Assembly: GCA_017556595.1 (NCBI GenBank)
Contig: JAFYML010000137.1
Location: 1-6,496 of the forward strand
Direction of reading: 5' to 3'
DNA: 6,496 nucleotides
DNA from: Bacteroides sp.
Lineage (GTDB): Bacteria > Bacteroidota > Bacteroidia > Bacteroidales > Bacteroidaceae
The translations under genes and the position numbers were made by a program. Numbering within the stretch: position 1 is the stretch's first letter; each line of letters starts with the position of its first letter. Below are positions 1 to 6,473 of this stretch, piece by piece. The notes under the pieces are model-generated. The model made no database searches. It was not told the DNA's origin and saw only the letters and a list, made by a program, of their open reading frames with translations.

Positions 1-1295
1 GTAGAGGCTTCGGCATAGGTGAGGTAGACTTCGGCCATGCGAAGTAGGAAGAGGTCAGTATTTACAAACGTGATAACACGATTGGGTTGTCCATCGCTTC
101 GCACATTACGAAACTTCACGCAACTGAATCCGGCATTGATGTCGCCCTCGTTAATAATCTCTTGTGTATATCCTTGACTATAGAAAAGCGCGCGATCATC
201 ATTGGCCGCATTGGTCATCACCTTGATGCTCGTTGTTTGCGGTGCTTCGCCTTCAAAGAATTGCTCAATCAATGAGTTGCGCACGCGAGTACCCTTTCCC
301 CAACTTGTGTCGGTGCCCGATGGTATATAGTTGTTCATCACACTACTATAGGTAGATAATATCAAGAAGTTCATACCTCCGTAGCTATTTGTATTCACAC
401 CATCGTTTATCACCGGAAGAATAGCTTCGTAGCGTGCGTCGGTTTCGTTGTTGTCGGCCAAGAATAGCATTTGGTAGGGCGAATACACTTCACCCGTAAC
501 TGGGTTGGTTGCACCCGTTTTGTTCAAGCGATAGTATCCATTCTTTACCACCTTGTCGGCATAGGTCAATGCATCGCTCCATCGAGCTATGCCGGTATAA
601 ACTTCGGCATTGAGGTAAAGTCGCGATAGAATGAGCCATGCGGCAACTCTATCCACACGCCCATAGCTATTATTACCAGGCATAGCCAATTCGTTTTCAA
701 TGGCTTTCAGTTCTTCCTCCACAAAATTAAAAAATTGTGTGCGTGTATAGCGAATGGGTGTTTCTGCACTAACGCGCGTGGTAAAGGCTGCATTACCATA
801 GAGATCCATGATGTAGTAATAATTCAGTGCTCGGATAAATCGTACTTCGGCACGTTGCAATAGCGTGGCGGCATCCGTGCTTGTAGCTTGTTCAAGGAAG
901 AAATTGCACAAAGTAATGGTGAAGTACAAGCGATAGTACATCCCACTACTGAAGGGATTGCTTTCACCGTAATTATTGTGTAGCAAGTCGGGTACACCAG
1001 CATCCGTAGCCCACACCCAATGAGCTTCGTCGGTAGTAAATTCGTTCAGATACCATAGCATGCGGAAGAATTCCGATTGACCTTCATCGCCAGGCACATC
1101 GCCATTTCCCGCAGGCCCTACTTGACCGGTCAAACAAAAACTTGCATAGATTTTGTTGAATATTGCATCCTGATTGTAATCCATCGTAAGCTGAGGATTG
1201 ATGGGTGTTACATCTAAATCGTTGGTACAAGCTGTGAATCCACCAAGCGTGCAAACTATCCCACATAAGATGGTTGCTATATTTTTGCGTTTCAT
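1..1295 (-). CDS. SusD/RagB family glycan-binding outer-membrane lipoprotein (partial, C-terminus beyond window)
   Basis: SusD-type lipoproteins sit on the cell surface as a lid over the SusC transporter and bind the incoming oligosaccharide or other nutrient. The frame is open from ATG at 1295 to the left edge, giving 431 residues without a stop; family members are usually about 480-650 residues, so the C-terminus is missing. The first 22 residues are a lipoprotein signal (MKRKN, hydrophobic core, then F-T-A-C lipobox) with the acylated Cys at 23. The acidic stretch TNDLD that follows fits Bacteroidetes surface-export signals. Family hallmarks are RALNYYYIMDLYGN at residues 155-168, a TPR-like helix WSDALTYADKVV at 239-250, and DLFLLRMAEVYLTYAEAS at 414-430, the conserved late SusD helix. 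The same reading frame holds at both ends and in the middle, so I see no frameshift. It lies 26 bp after the susC-like gene and is surely co-transcribed with it. The leader is A-rich with no Shine-Dalgarno. The substrate is not predictable. Confidence 0.95.
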   Translation of the reverse strand, partial: MKRKNIATILCGIVCTLGGFTACTNDLDVTPINPQLTMDYNQDAIFNKIYASFCLTGQVGPAGNGDVPGDEGQSEFFRMLWYLNEFTTDEAHWVWATDAGVPDLLHNNYGESNPFSSGMYYRLYFTITLCNFFLEQATSTDAATLLQRAEVRFIRALNYYYIMDLYGNAAFTTRVSAETPIRYTRTQFFNFVEEELKAIENELAMPGNNSYGRVDRVAAWLILSRLYLNAEVYTGIARWSDALTYADKVVKNGYYRLNKTGATNPVTGEVYSPYQMLFLADNNETDARYEAILPVINDGVNTNSYGGMNFLILSTYSSVMNNYIPSGTDTSWGKGTRVRNSLIEQFFEGEAPQTTSIKVMTNAANDDRALFYSQGYTQEIINEGDINAGFSCVKFRNVRSDGQPNRVITFVNTDLFLLRMAEVYLTYAEAS

Positions 1296-1321
1296 ATCTA
1301 TTTTGTTTTAATGATTACATC

Positions 1322-4300
1322 TTAAAAGTTCAAACTTAGTCCCAATATACCGATGAATGGGCGAGGGTAGATATTACTATCGTATCCGCCATTCACTTCG
1401 GGGTCGAGCCCTTTGTAGCCAGTGATGGTGAAGAGGTTTTGTGCCGTGATATAGACACGTCCGCTTACCGATGTATTGAACATGTGCTGAAACGAGTATC
1501 CCAACGTAATGTTGTCCACCTTCAAGAATGCACCATTTTGAATGAAGTAATCGGAAAGTGCATCCATGCCTGTCACCTCTTGCCAACCCTTGTCCATGCC
1601 TATCTTGGCTACGTTGTGGAAGGCCTCGCCGGCATAGAGGCTCGAAGCCGATACGTTAGAGCGTGAAGCCTCTACGGCATTATAGACATAATTTCCCAAA
1701 CTTGCCCTGAGCGAGATTCCTAAATCCAATCCGCGATAGGTAACCTTCGACGTGAGGCCCATCAGCACTTTGGCATCGGCTTGCTTGTAAAAATAACGGT
1801 CGTCGCTATTGATAATGCCATCCTTATTTCTATCCACAAATTCTCCTTGTATAGGCATTCCTTTTGCATCGTACACCTGTTGATAGGTGTAATAGGCTGA
1901 TGCCGAATGTCCTTTACGCCATCCTTTGATATATTCGCCATTGGCCGTACCTACGGCTGCTCCTCCATATTGTATGGTGTAGTCGTCGCCTTTATTGGCT
2001 AGTAACTCGTCTATTTGGTTTTCGTTGTAAGTGAAGTTATAGTTCAACTCCCAATGCCAATCTTTTCGTTGTATAGGGCGCCAGGTAAGTGACAACTCAA
2101 CGCCTTGATTATGAAGCGAACCAATGTTGCTCACCACCATAGCCGAGAAGTTGCTACCGGCTGATACATATACATTGTTTATCAAATCTTTGGTTTTACG
2201 ATAGTAGTAATCCACACTACCGCTAAGTCTGTTTTTAAAGAACGAAAAATCGATACCGGCATTGTATGTGGTCGTTTTCTCCCACGTTAGCGATTTGTTA
2301 TAAGCAAAAGGCCGATAAGTAATGCCCTCTCCAATTGTCGGATAGTAAGCTCCTTGCGAGTTTGGTGTGTACGAAGCAAAGTAAGTATAGTCGCCAATGC
2401 CCTCTTGTTGTCCGGTAACACCATATCCCAATCGTAGTTTCAATTCATCAATTTCCTCTATATCTTTTATGAAATCCTCTTCGCTCATCTTCCAAGCTAA
2501 GGCTACCGAAGGAAACCATCCCCAACGATGTTTTTTATCGAAGCGTGATGAGCCGTCGTTGCGCAAGGTCAGCGTCAGCAAATACCTATCCATTAGCGTA
2601 TAGTTGGCTCGTCCGAAGAAGGATACTAGGTAATTTTCCGATTTGTATAGCGTATTCTCCGACGGATTGTATAGCGTGCCGGCCAATCCCGGATCGAGGT
2701 TGCTATCCGGATATTTTCCGCTATAGAAGTAATTGGTGCGAATGTGGAAATGTTGCCATTCATAGCCCGTCATTACATCTATTCGCCCATTGTGGCCCAA
2801 GTCGTCGACATATTGCGCAAAGGCCGTTAGCACGCGGTTGCGTGTACGCTTAGAGCTCCACCCCTTGTTACCATAATAATATGCACTGCTATTGTAGTAA
2901 TAGGGCGACTTTGTACTACGGCTTTTCCCTGTGCCTATATCCATACCTACGTTCAGGTGTAAGCTCAATGCTTCCAATCCATGCACCGCGTAGGTCGTTT
3001 CTATGTTACCCATCAACTTTCGGCTTCGTCCATGCTCGCTAGAAAGGTGAAGTATAGATACGGGATTCACCGGTGCCAAAGTGTTTACGCCATAACGCCA
3101 TTGATTGTCATTTCGGTTCACCTCGATGGGCCATTGCCAATAGCCGCCATAATTCTCTTGATAGAAATCCGAGTCATAGGCATATACAGGCTTGGTGGGA
3201 TCCATTGTGGTGGCATTGCCTATCACGGCACCGGCATCGGTATCTTCCGTTACCGCGTACATACCTTTCACGTTTATCCGCATCTTCAAGTGGTCATTTA
3301 GCAGGCTTGGCATCAAGTTGATGCTTCCCGTATAGCGTTCAAAGTCTGTATTCTTCAAAATGCCATACTGATGCGTATAGCCGGCCGAGATGCGATAGGG
3401 CATCCAGCTCAATCCGCCTTGTAGCGTCAAATTATGATCTGTGCTTACCACTGTTCGGAATACCTCGTCTTGCCAATTCGTGTTGGCCAAGTGTTGCCCT
3501 CCTTGGGCATCTCGCCATCCCAAGTTGGCATATTCGGGGCTATCGGTAAACGTTTCGCTACTATATCCTAAGGCTTTTGCCATGAAGTCGATGTACTGAT
3601 CCGTGTTCAGTACCGCTAACGTTTTCTTTACCATGGATACCGACATGTTTCCGTTGTAGCTCAGTTGTGGGCGTGTTCCTGTTCGTCCGCGTTTGGTAGT
3701 AATCAAGATTACTCCATTCGATGCACGGCTACCATAAATGGCGGTGGCCGAGGCATCTTTCAGCACCGTGAAACTCTCTATGTCCGCCGGATTTACTAGC
3801 GATAGCGGATTACTTAACCCCTCGGTGCCATAGTTGTCCATGGCTAGCCCGTCTATCACAATCAAGGGGTCGTTGCTTGCATTCAGCGACGATCCGCCCC
3901 GAATTCTTATCGTAGCCCCTGCCCCCGGTGCGCCTCCATCGCCTTGTACGTTCACTCCGGCTATTCGCCCCGTCATCATGTCTTGTGCATTGGTGGCCAG
4001 GCCGTGGTTTTGCTCATCGGGTTTTATGGCCGATACCGCTCCTGTCAGGTCATCTTTTCGTGTCGAGCCATATCCGATTACCACTACTTCGTTCAGCAAC
4101 GTTGCATCTTCTTGTAGCACCACTTGTAGGCTAGGTGCGGCTTTCACCTCTTGTGTAGTGTAGCCAATGAACGACACCACCAAGGTTGCATCACCGGGTA
4201 CCGTCAACGTGAAATTACCATCCAAGTCGCTAGTTGTACCATTTGTAGGATTTCCTTTTTCAATGATATTGGCCCCTATCACCTCCAATCCCGAGGTGTC

Positions 4301-4387
4301 TTTTACGTGTCCTTTTACCGTGATGTTTTGTGCGGGACACACGGCCCAGGATAGCACGGCCAATAATGTGACAAGCATTTGTTTCAT
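1322..4387 (-). CDS. SusC/RagA family TonB-linked outer-membrane transporter
   Basis: This is a 1021-residue TonB-dependent importer, full length for the family (about 950-1100). It forms the outer-membrane barrel that pulls glycans or peptides into the periplasm with TonB/ExbBD energy, capped by the SusD partner encoded just downstream. Residues 1-19 are a signal peptide (MKQML, hydrophobic core, cut near CPA|QN). Residues 22-92 form a CarboxypepD_reg-like beta-sandwich (VKGHVKD, GANIIEKG, DLDGNFTLTVPG, SFIGYTTQEV). The stretch EVVVIGYGS at 100-108 is the usual TonB-box-like segment. The plug domain spans about 112-235 and contains IRIRGGSSLNASNDPLIVIDG (160-180) and VLKDASATAIYGSRASNGVILITTKRG (208-234), the SusC signatures. 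The rest is beta-barrel ending in ILGLSLNF with the C-terminal Phe expected of barrel proteins. A DxNxDGxI EF-hand-like loop lies at 852-863. ATG at 4387 is chosen because it gives an intact signal peptide. The ligand cannot be inferred without neighbouring enzymes. Confidence 0.97.
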   Translation of the reverse strand: MKQMLVTLLAVLSWAVCPAQNITVKGHVKDTSGLEVIGANIIEKGNPTNGTTSDLDGNFTLTVPGDATLVVSFIGYTTQEVKAAPSLQVVLQEDATLLNEVVVIGYGSTRKDDLTGAVSAIKPDEQNHGLATNAQDMMTGRIAGVNVQGDGGAPGAGATIRIRGGSSLNASNDPLIVIDGLAMDNYGTEGLSNPLSLVNPADIESFTVLKDASATAIYGSRASNGVILITTKRGRTGTRPQLSYNGNMSVSMVKKTLAVLNTDQYIDFMAKALGYSSETFTDSPEYANLGWRDAQGGQHLANTNWQDEVFRTVVSTDHNLTLQGGLSWMPYRISAGYTHQYGILKNTDFERYTGSINLMPSLLNDHLKMRINVKGMYAVTEDTDAGAVIGNATTMDPTKPVYAYDSDFYQENYGGYWQWPIEVNRNDNQWRYGVNTLAPVNPVSILHLSSEHGRSRKLMGNIETTYAVHGLEALSLHLNVGMDIGTGKSRSTKSPYYYNSSAYYYGNKGWSSKRTRNRVLTAFAQYVDDLGHNGRIDVMTGYEWQHFHIRTNYFYSGKYPDSNLDPGLAGTLYNPSENTLYKSENYLVSFFGRANYTLMDRYLLTLTLRNDGSSRFDKKHRWGWFPSVALAWKMSEEDFIKDIEEIDELKLRLGYGVTGQQEGIGDYTYFASYTPNSQGAYYPTIGEGITYRPFAYNKSLTWEKTTTYNAGIDFSFFKNRLSGSVDYYYRKTKDLINNVYVSAGSNFSAMVVSNIGSLHNQGVELSLTWRPIQRKDWHWELNYNFTYNENQIDELLANKGDDYTIQYGGAAVGTANGEYIKGWRKGHSASAYYTYQQVYDAKGMPIQGEFVDRNKDGIINSDDRYFYKQADAKVLMGLTSKVTYRGLDLGISLRASLGNYVYNAVEASRSNVSASSLYAGEAFHNVAKIGMDKGWQEVTGMDALSDYFIQNGAFLKVDNITLGYSFQHMFNTSVSGRVYITAQNLFTITGYKGLDPEVNGGYDSNIYPRPFIGILGLSLNF

Positions 4388-4408
4388 ACTATTTAGTTTT
4401 TATGTTTG
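4378..4408 (+). promoter_or_regulatory. Candidate plus-strand promoter overlapping the susC-like start codon
   Basis: TTTG at 4378-4381, a 19-base spacer, and TATGTTTG at 4401-4408 match the Bacteroidetes housekeeping promoter consensus (TTTG, 17-23 bases, TAnnTTTG) at every fixed base. Transcription would start near 4413-4416 and run away from the susC-like gene, across the intergenic repeats, toward the nitroreductase. It could supply a second, longer leader for that operon or a short RNA antisense to the susC leader. It could also be a chance match in AT-rich DNA. Confidence 0.4.
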
Positions 4409-4425
4409 AACATCTAAACGCATGA

Positions 4426-4454
4426 TAGCCTAAAATGTTTTTCCCTTAAGGCTA
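4426..4454 (+). other. Inverted repeat (TAGCCT / AGGCTA) able to form a hairpin
   Basis: TAGCCTAAA at 4426-4434 pairs with TTAAGGCTA at 4446-4454 over nine positions with one mismatch (A4432 against A4448), enclosing an 11-base loop. The right arm is part of the first direct repeat. The same left arm can also pair with the second copy at 4468-4476, which is followed directly by a run of five T (4478-4482). It may be an operator half-site arrangement at DNA level or a weak terminator for a plus-strand RNA. The stem core is only six pairs, so stability is modest. Confidence 0.4.
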
Positions 4455-4477
4455 AATTATTTTTCCCTTAAGGCTAA
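4438..4477. repeat. Two perfect 18-bp direct repeats, possible operator
   Basis: TTTTTCCCTTAAGGCTAA occurs at 4438-4455 and again at 4460-4477, identical at all 18 positions with a start-to-start distance of 22 bp, about two helical turns. Each copy is centred on the 8-bp palindrome CCTTAAGG (4444-4451 and 4466-4473). The pair lies 51-90 bp upstream of the susC-like start. That is the expected place for an activator or repressor site, and two copies on the same helix face suit a dimeric or tandem-binding regulator. The regulator itself is not in the window. Confidence 0.7.
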
Positions 4478-4526
4478 TTTTTCTGTTTATGCTAAGATTG
4501 TTTTTATAGATATTCTTTTGTTGAGA

Positions 4527-4558
4527 TTTGGCATTTAACTTCTCTTTTTTTACCTTTG
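4527..4558 (+). promoter_or_regulatory. Bacteroidetes-type promoter of the nitroreductase operon
   Basis: TTTG at 4527-4530, exactly 20 bases, then TACCTTTG at 4551-4558 match the Bacteroidetes -33/-7 consensus at every fixed position. A start of transcription around 4562-4566 would leave a leader of only about 16-20 bases before the ATG at 4582. This is the best promoter candidate for the three plus-strand genes. Confidence 0.75.
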
Positions 4559-4581
4559 TATCTTAAAATGTAATATAGCCT

Positions 4582-5118
4582 ATGAATAGTTTTTCAGCAT
4601 TAATAAAGACTCGTCGCAGCATGCGTAAGTTTACCGACGAACATCTTTCACAAGAACAAGTAGTGGAATTGATGAAAGCCGCCTTGATGGCGCCTACGTC
4701 GAAACGAAGCAATGCTTGGCAATTTATTTTGGTAGATGATAAAGAGACTTTGAAAAAACTCTCTTTGTGCAAGGAACAAGCCTCTCAATTTATAGCCGAT
4801 GCGGCATTGGCCGTGGTGGTATGTGCCGACCCTTTGGCTAGCGATGTGTGGATAGAGGATGCAGCAATAGCTTCGATTTATCTGCAATTGCAAGCCGAAG
4901 ATTTAGGATTGGGTAGTTGCTGGGTACAAGTGCGCGAACGCTTTACCGCCAATGGTACCGATAGTGGCGAATATGTGCAGGGGGTGTTGGATATCCCCTT
5001 GCAACTACAAGTGCTTAGCATTATAGCCATTGGGCATAAGGGTATGGAACGTAAACCATTCAACGAAGAGCATTTGCAATGGGAAAAAATTCACTTGAAC
5101 AGGTACGGAGGCAAATGA
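4582..5118 (+). CDS. Nitroreductase family protein (FMN-dependent NAD(P)H oxidoreductase)
   Basis: This 178-residue protein belongs to the small single-domain nitroreductase family, whose members bind FMN as homodimers in the cytoplasm and reduce nitro compounds, quinones or other acceptors with NAD(P)H; the physiological substrate is unknown. The N-terminal RRSMRKF at 11-17 is the FMN-phosphate binding motif. APTSKRSNAWQF at 37-48 is the second cofactor loop. WIEDAAIASIYLQLQAEDLGLGSCWV at 90-115 is the conserved dimer-core helix and glycine turn. AIGHKGMERKPF at 149-160 is the late motif near the flavin. The length is normal and nothing is missing. ATG at 4582 begins just before the family's first helix. 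It is the first gene of the plus-strand set, directly behind a consensus promoter, and its TGA stop overlaps the next start. Confidence 0.92.
   Translation: MNSFSALIKTRRSMRKFTDEHLSQEQVVELMKAALMAPTSKRSNAWQFILVDDKETLKKLSLCKEQASQFIADAALAVVVCADPLASDVWIEDAAIASIYLQLQAEDLGLGSCWVQVRERFTANGTDSGEYVQGVLDIPLQLQVLSIIAIGHKGMERKPFNEEHLQWEKIHLNRYGGK
5115..5118 (+). promoter_or_regulatory. ATGA stop-start overlap between nitroreductase and DUF2520 genes
   Basis: The A at 5115 opens the ATG of the DUF2520 gene while TGA at 5116-5118 closes the nitroreductase. This four-base junction usually means a terminating ribosome restarts in place, so the two proteins would be made in linked amounts from one mRNA. If ATG at 5136 is the real start, the genes are separated by 17 bases instead. 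Confidence 0.6.
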
Positions 5119-5909
5119 TAAACAAAACGGGGGATATGGATATCGTAATGGTGGGGGCTGGTAATTTAGCCACTCATCTGGCACGGGCGTTGGACGAACA
5201 AGGCTTCCGCATACGGCAAGTATATAGTCGTACCAGGGAGGCTGCAAGTGAATTGGCTACGCAAGTAGGGGCCGACTATACTACCCGAATAGAGGCACTT
5301 CACAAGCATGCACACATCTATATTTGTGCGTTGAAAGATGATGCCTTGTTGCAACTGATACCCTCTTTGACGAAATGCAATCCCGATGCCTTGTGGCTGC
5401 ATACGGCAGGAAGCATCCCAATGGGGGTGTGGCAAAATTATGCTGATAGACATGGGGTGTTCTATCCGTTGCAAACCTTCAGCAAGCATCGTGAAGTGGA
5501 TTTTAAGGAAATCCCCCTTTTTGTAGAGGCCAACAACGAAGACGATCGTACGCTTATCGACCTCTTGGCGCATAGTCTTACAGATAAAGTGTATCATGCT
5601 TCGTCCGAGGGGCGTAAGCAGCTGCATTTGGCGGCCGTTTTTGCATGCAACTTTACGAATCATCTATATGCTTTGGCCGACGAACTTTTATCGAAGTGGG
5701 GATTGCCTTTCGAAGCTATCTTACCATTGATAGACGAAACGGCAAAGAAAGTGCATCAACTGAAACCACACGAAGCACAAACAGGGCCTGCCGTGCGCCA
5801 CGATAATGAAGTAATGGAAAAGCAACGACAGATGCTGGCTGATATGCCCGATGTGCAGCAAATTTATAACATGCTGAGCGAAAGTATACAAAAAGCAAAT
5901 AGACAATAG
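5115..5909 (+). CDS. Rossmann-like and DUF2520 domain protein (putative NAD(P)-dependent oxidoreductase)
   Basis: This is a 264-residue cytoplasmic protein of the Rossmann/DUF2520 type, structurally like pyrroline-5-carboxylate and F420-NADP reductases; no reaction is established for the family. From the 5115 start, the dinucleotide motif VGAGNLATHLARAL lies at 13-26. LHTAGS at 95-100 and GVFYPLQTFSK at 114-124 follow the nucleotide-binding domain. The helical DUF2520 part carries AVFACNFTNHLYALADELL (174-192) and TGPAVRHD (223-230), its conserved signature. ATG at 5115 is chosen because it makes an ATGA overlap with the upstream stop, typical of translational coupling. A second candidate, ATG at 5136, follows a GGGGG run and starts directly at the Rossmann strand. 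A start at 5079 is possible but would overlap the nitroreductase by 40 bases and add unconserved-looking residues. Confidence 0.9.
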   Translation: MINKTGDMDIVMVGAGNLATHLARALDEQGFRIRQVYSRTREAASELATQVGADYTTRIEALHKHAHIYICALKDDALLQLIPSLTKCNPDALWLHTAGSIPMGVWQNYADRHGVFYPLQTFSKHREVDFKEIPLFVEANNEDDRTLIDLLAHSLTDKVYHASSEGRKQLHLAAVFACNFTNHLYALADELLSKWGLPFEAILPLIDETAKKVHQLKPHEAQTGPAVRHDNEVMEKQRQMLADMPDVQQIYNMLSESIQKANRQ

Positions 5910-5937
5910 CTATCAAAAATTAATTTTAAATTTATAA

Positions 5938-6468
5938 GTGAGTACCATCAATTACGATTTAAAGAAAATAAAAGCCTTGGCCTTCGATGTAGATGGCGTG
6001 CTTAGCGCCAATGTTATTTCGATGAATAGCGAGGGCGAACCCATGCGCACCGTAAACATAAAAGATGGCTATGCTATCCATTTAGCCGCTAAGTTAGGCG
6101 TAAAATTGGCCATTATTACGGGTGGAAAAGTAGAAGCCGTGCGCAAGCGTTTTATTGCGTTGGGCATCCCGGCCGAGGATATCTATTTAGCCTCTTCCAT
6201 TAAACTGAAAGATTACGAAGATTTTCGCAATCGTCATGGGTTGAAAGACGAAGAAATACTTTACGTGGGCGATGATATACCCGATGTGGAAATAATGCGT
6301 GTATGCGGTTTGCCATGTTGTCCAAAAGATGCAGCTACAGAAGTAAAAGCCATTGCAAAATACATTTCGCATGTCAATGGTGGATATGGATGTGGACGCG
6401 ATATCATAGAACAATACTTAAAAATAAACGGCCTTTGGATGACCGATGAACGAGCATTCAAATGGTAA
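5938..6468 (+). CDS. kdsC: KdsC-like HAD phosphatase (3-deoxy-D-manno-octulosonate 8-phosphate phosphatase type)
   Basis: This 176-residue C0-type HAD phosphatase lacks a cap domain and matches the normal KdsC length; the family acts as tetramers in the cytoplasm and releases phosphate from Kdo-8-phosphate before CMP-Kdo formation for the lipopolysaccharide core. Motif I is FDVDGVL with D17 (nucleophile) and D19 (acid/base). Motif II is ITGG at 60-63. Motif III lysine is K89 or K91 in SSIKLKDY. Motif IV is GDDIPD at 111-116 with D112, D113 and D116 for magnesium. GGYGCGRD at 148-155 is the C-terminal loop that closes on the neighbouring subunit's active site in KdsC. GTG at 5938 is the only sensible start: TAA lies directly before it in frame and the next Met (29) would remove motif I. 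It follows the DUF2520 gene by 28 bp with no promoter visible. A related sugar-acid phosphatase, for example KDN-9-phosphate phosphatase, is an alternative. Confidence 0.86.
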   Translation: MSTINYDLKKIKALAFDVDGVLSANVISMNSEGEPMRTVNIKDGYAIHLAAKLGVKLAIITGGKVEAVRKRFIALGIPAEDIYLASSIKLKDYEDFRNRHGLKDEEILYVGDDIPDVEIMRVCGLPCCPKDAATEVKAIAKYISHVNGGYGCGRDIIEQYLKINGLWMTDERAFKW

Positions 6469-6473
6469 TTGAT

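Noticed and set aside
87..275. 62-codon plus-strand frame near the left edge
   Set aside because: It is antisense to the conserved C-terminal part of the SusD-like protein and resembles no protein.
1084..1266. 60-codon minus-strand frame near the susD-like start
   Set aside because: It is out of frame with, and inside, the SusD coding region that has a good lipoprotein signal and family motifs.
2545..4163. Open frames of about 100 codons on the plus strand inside the susC-like gene (2545-2853, 2981-3301, 3834-4163)
   Set aside because: They lie opposite a clear full-length SusC, show no domain pattern, and read as antisense shadows of its codons.
4568..4573. ATG-TAA start-stop just upstream of the nitroreductase as a minimal regulatory upstream frame
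   Set aside because: It falls in the short leader and could affect initiation, but a six-base match is expected by chance in AT-rich DNA and nothing else supports it.
5079..5114. Longer DUF2520 start at 5079
   Set aside because: It would overlap the nitroreductase by 40 bases; the ATGA junction at 5115 or the ATG at 5136 fits better with the Rossmann strand.
5166..5663. 165-codon minus-strand frame opposite the DUF2520 gene
   Set aside because: The plus strand carries conserved Rossmann and DUF2520 motifs throughout; the antisense product has no recognisable features.
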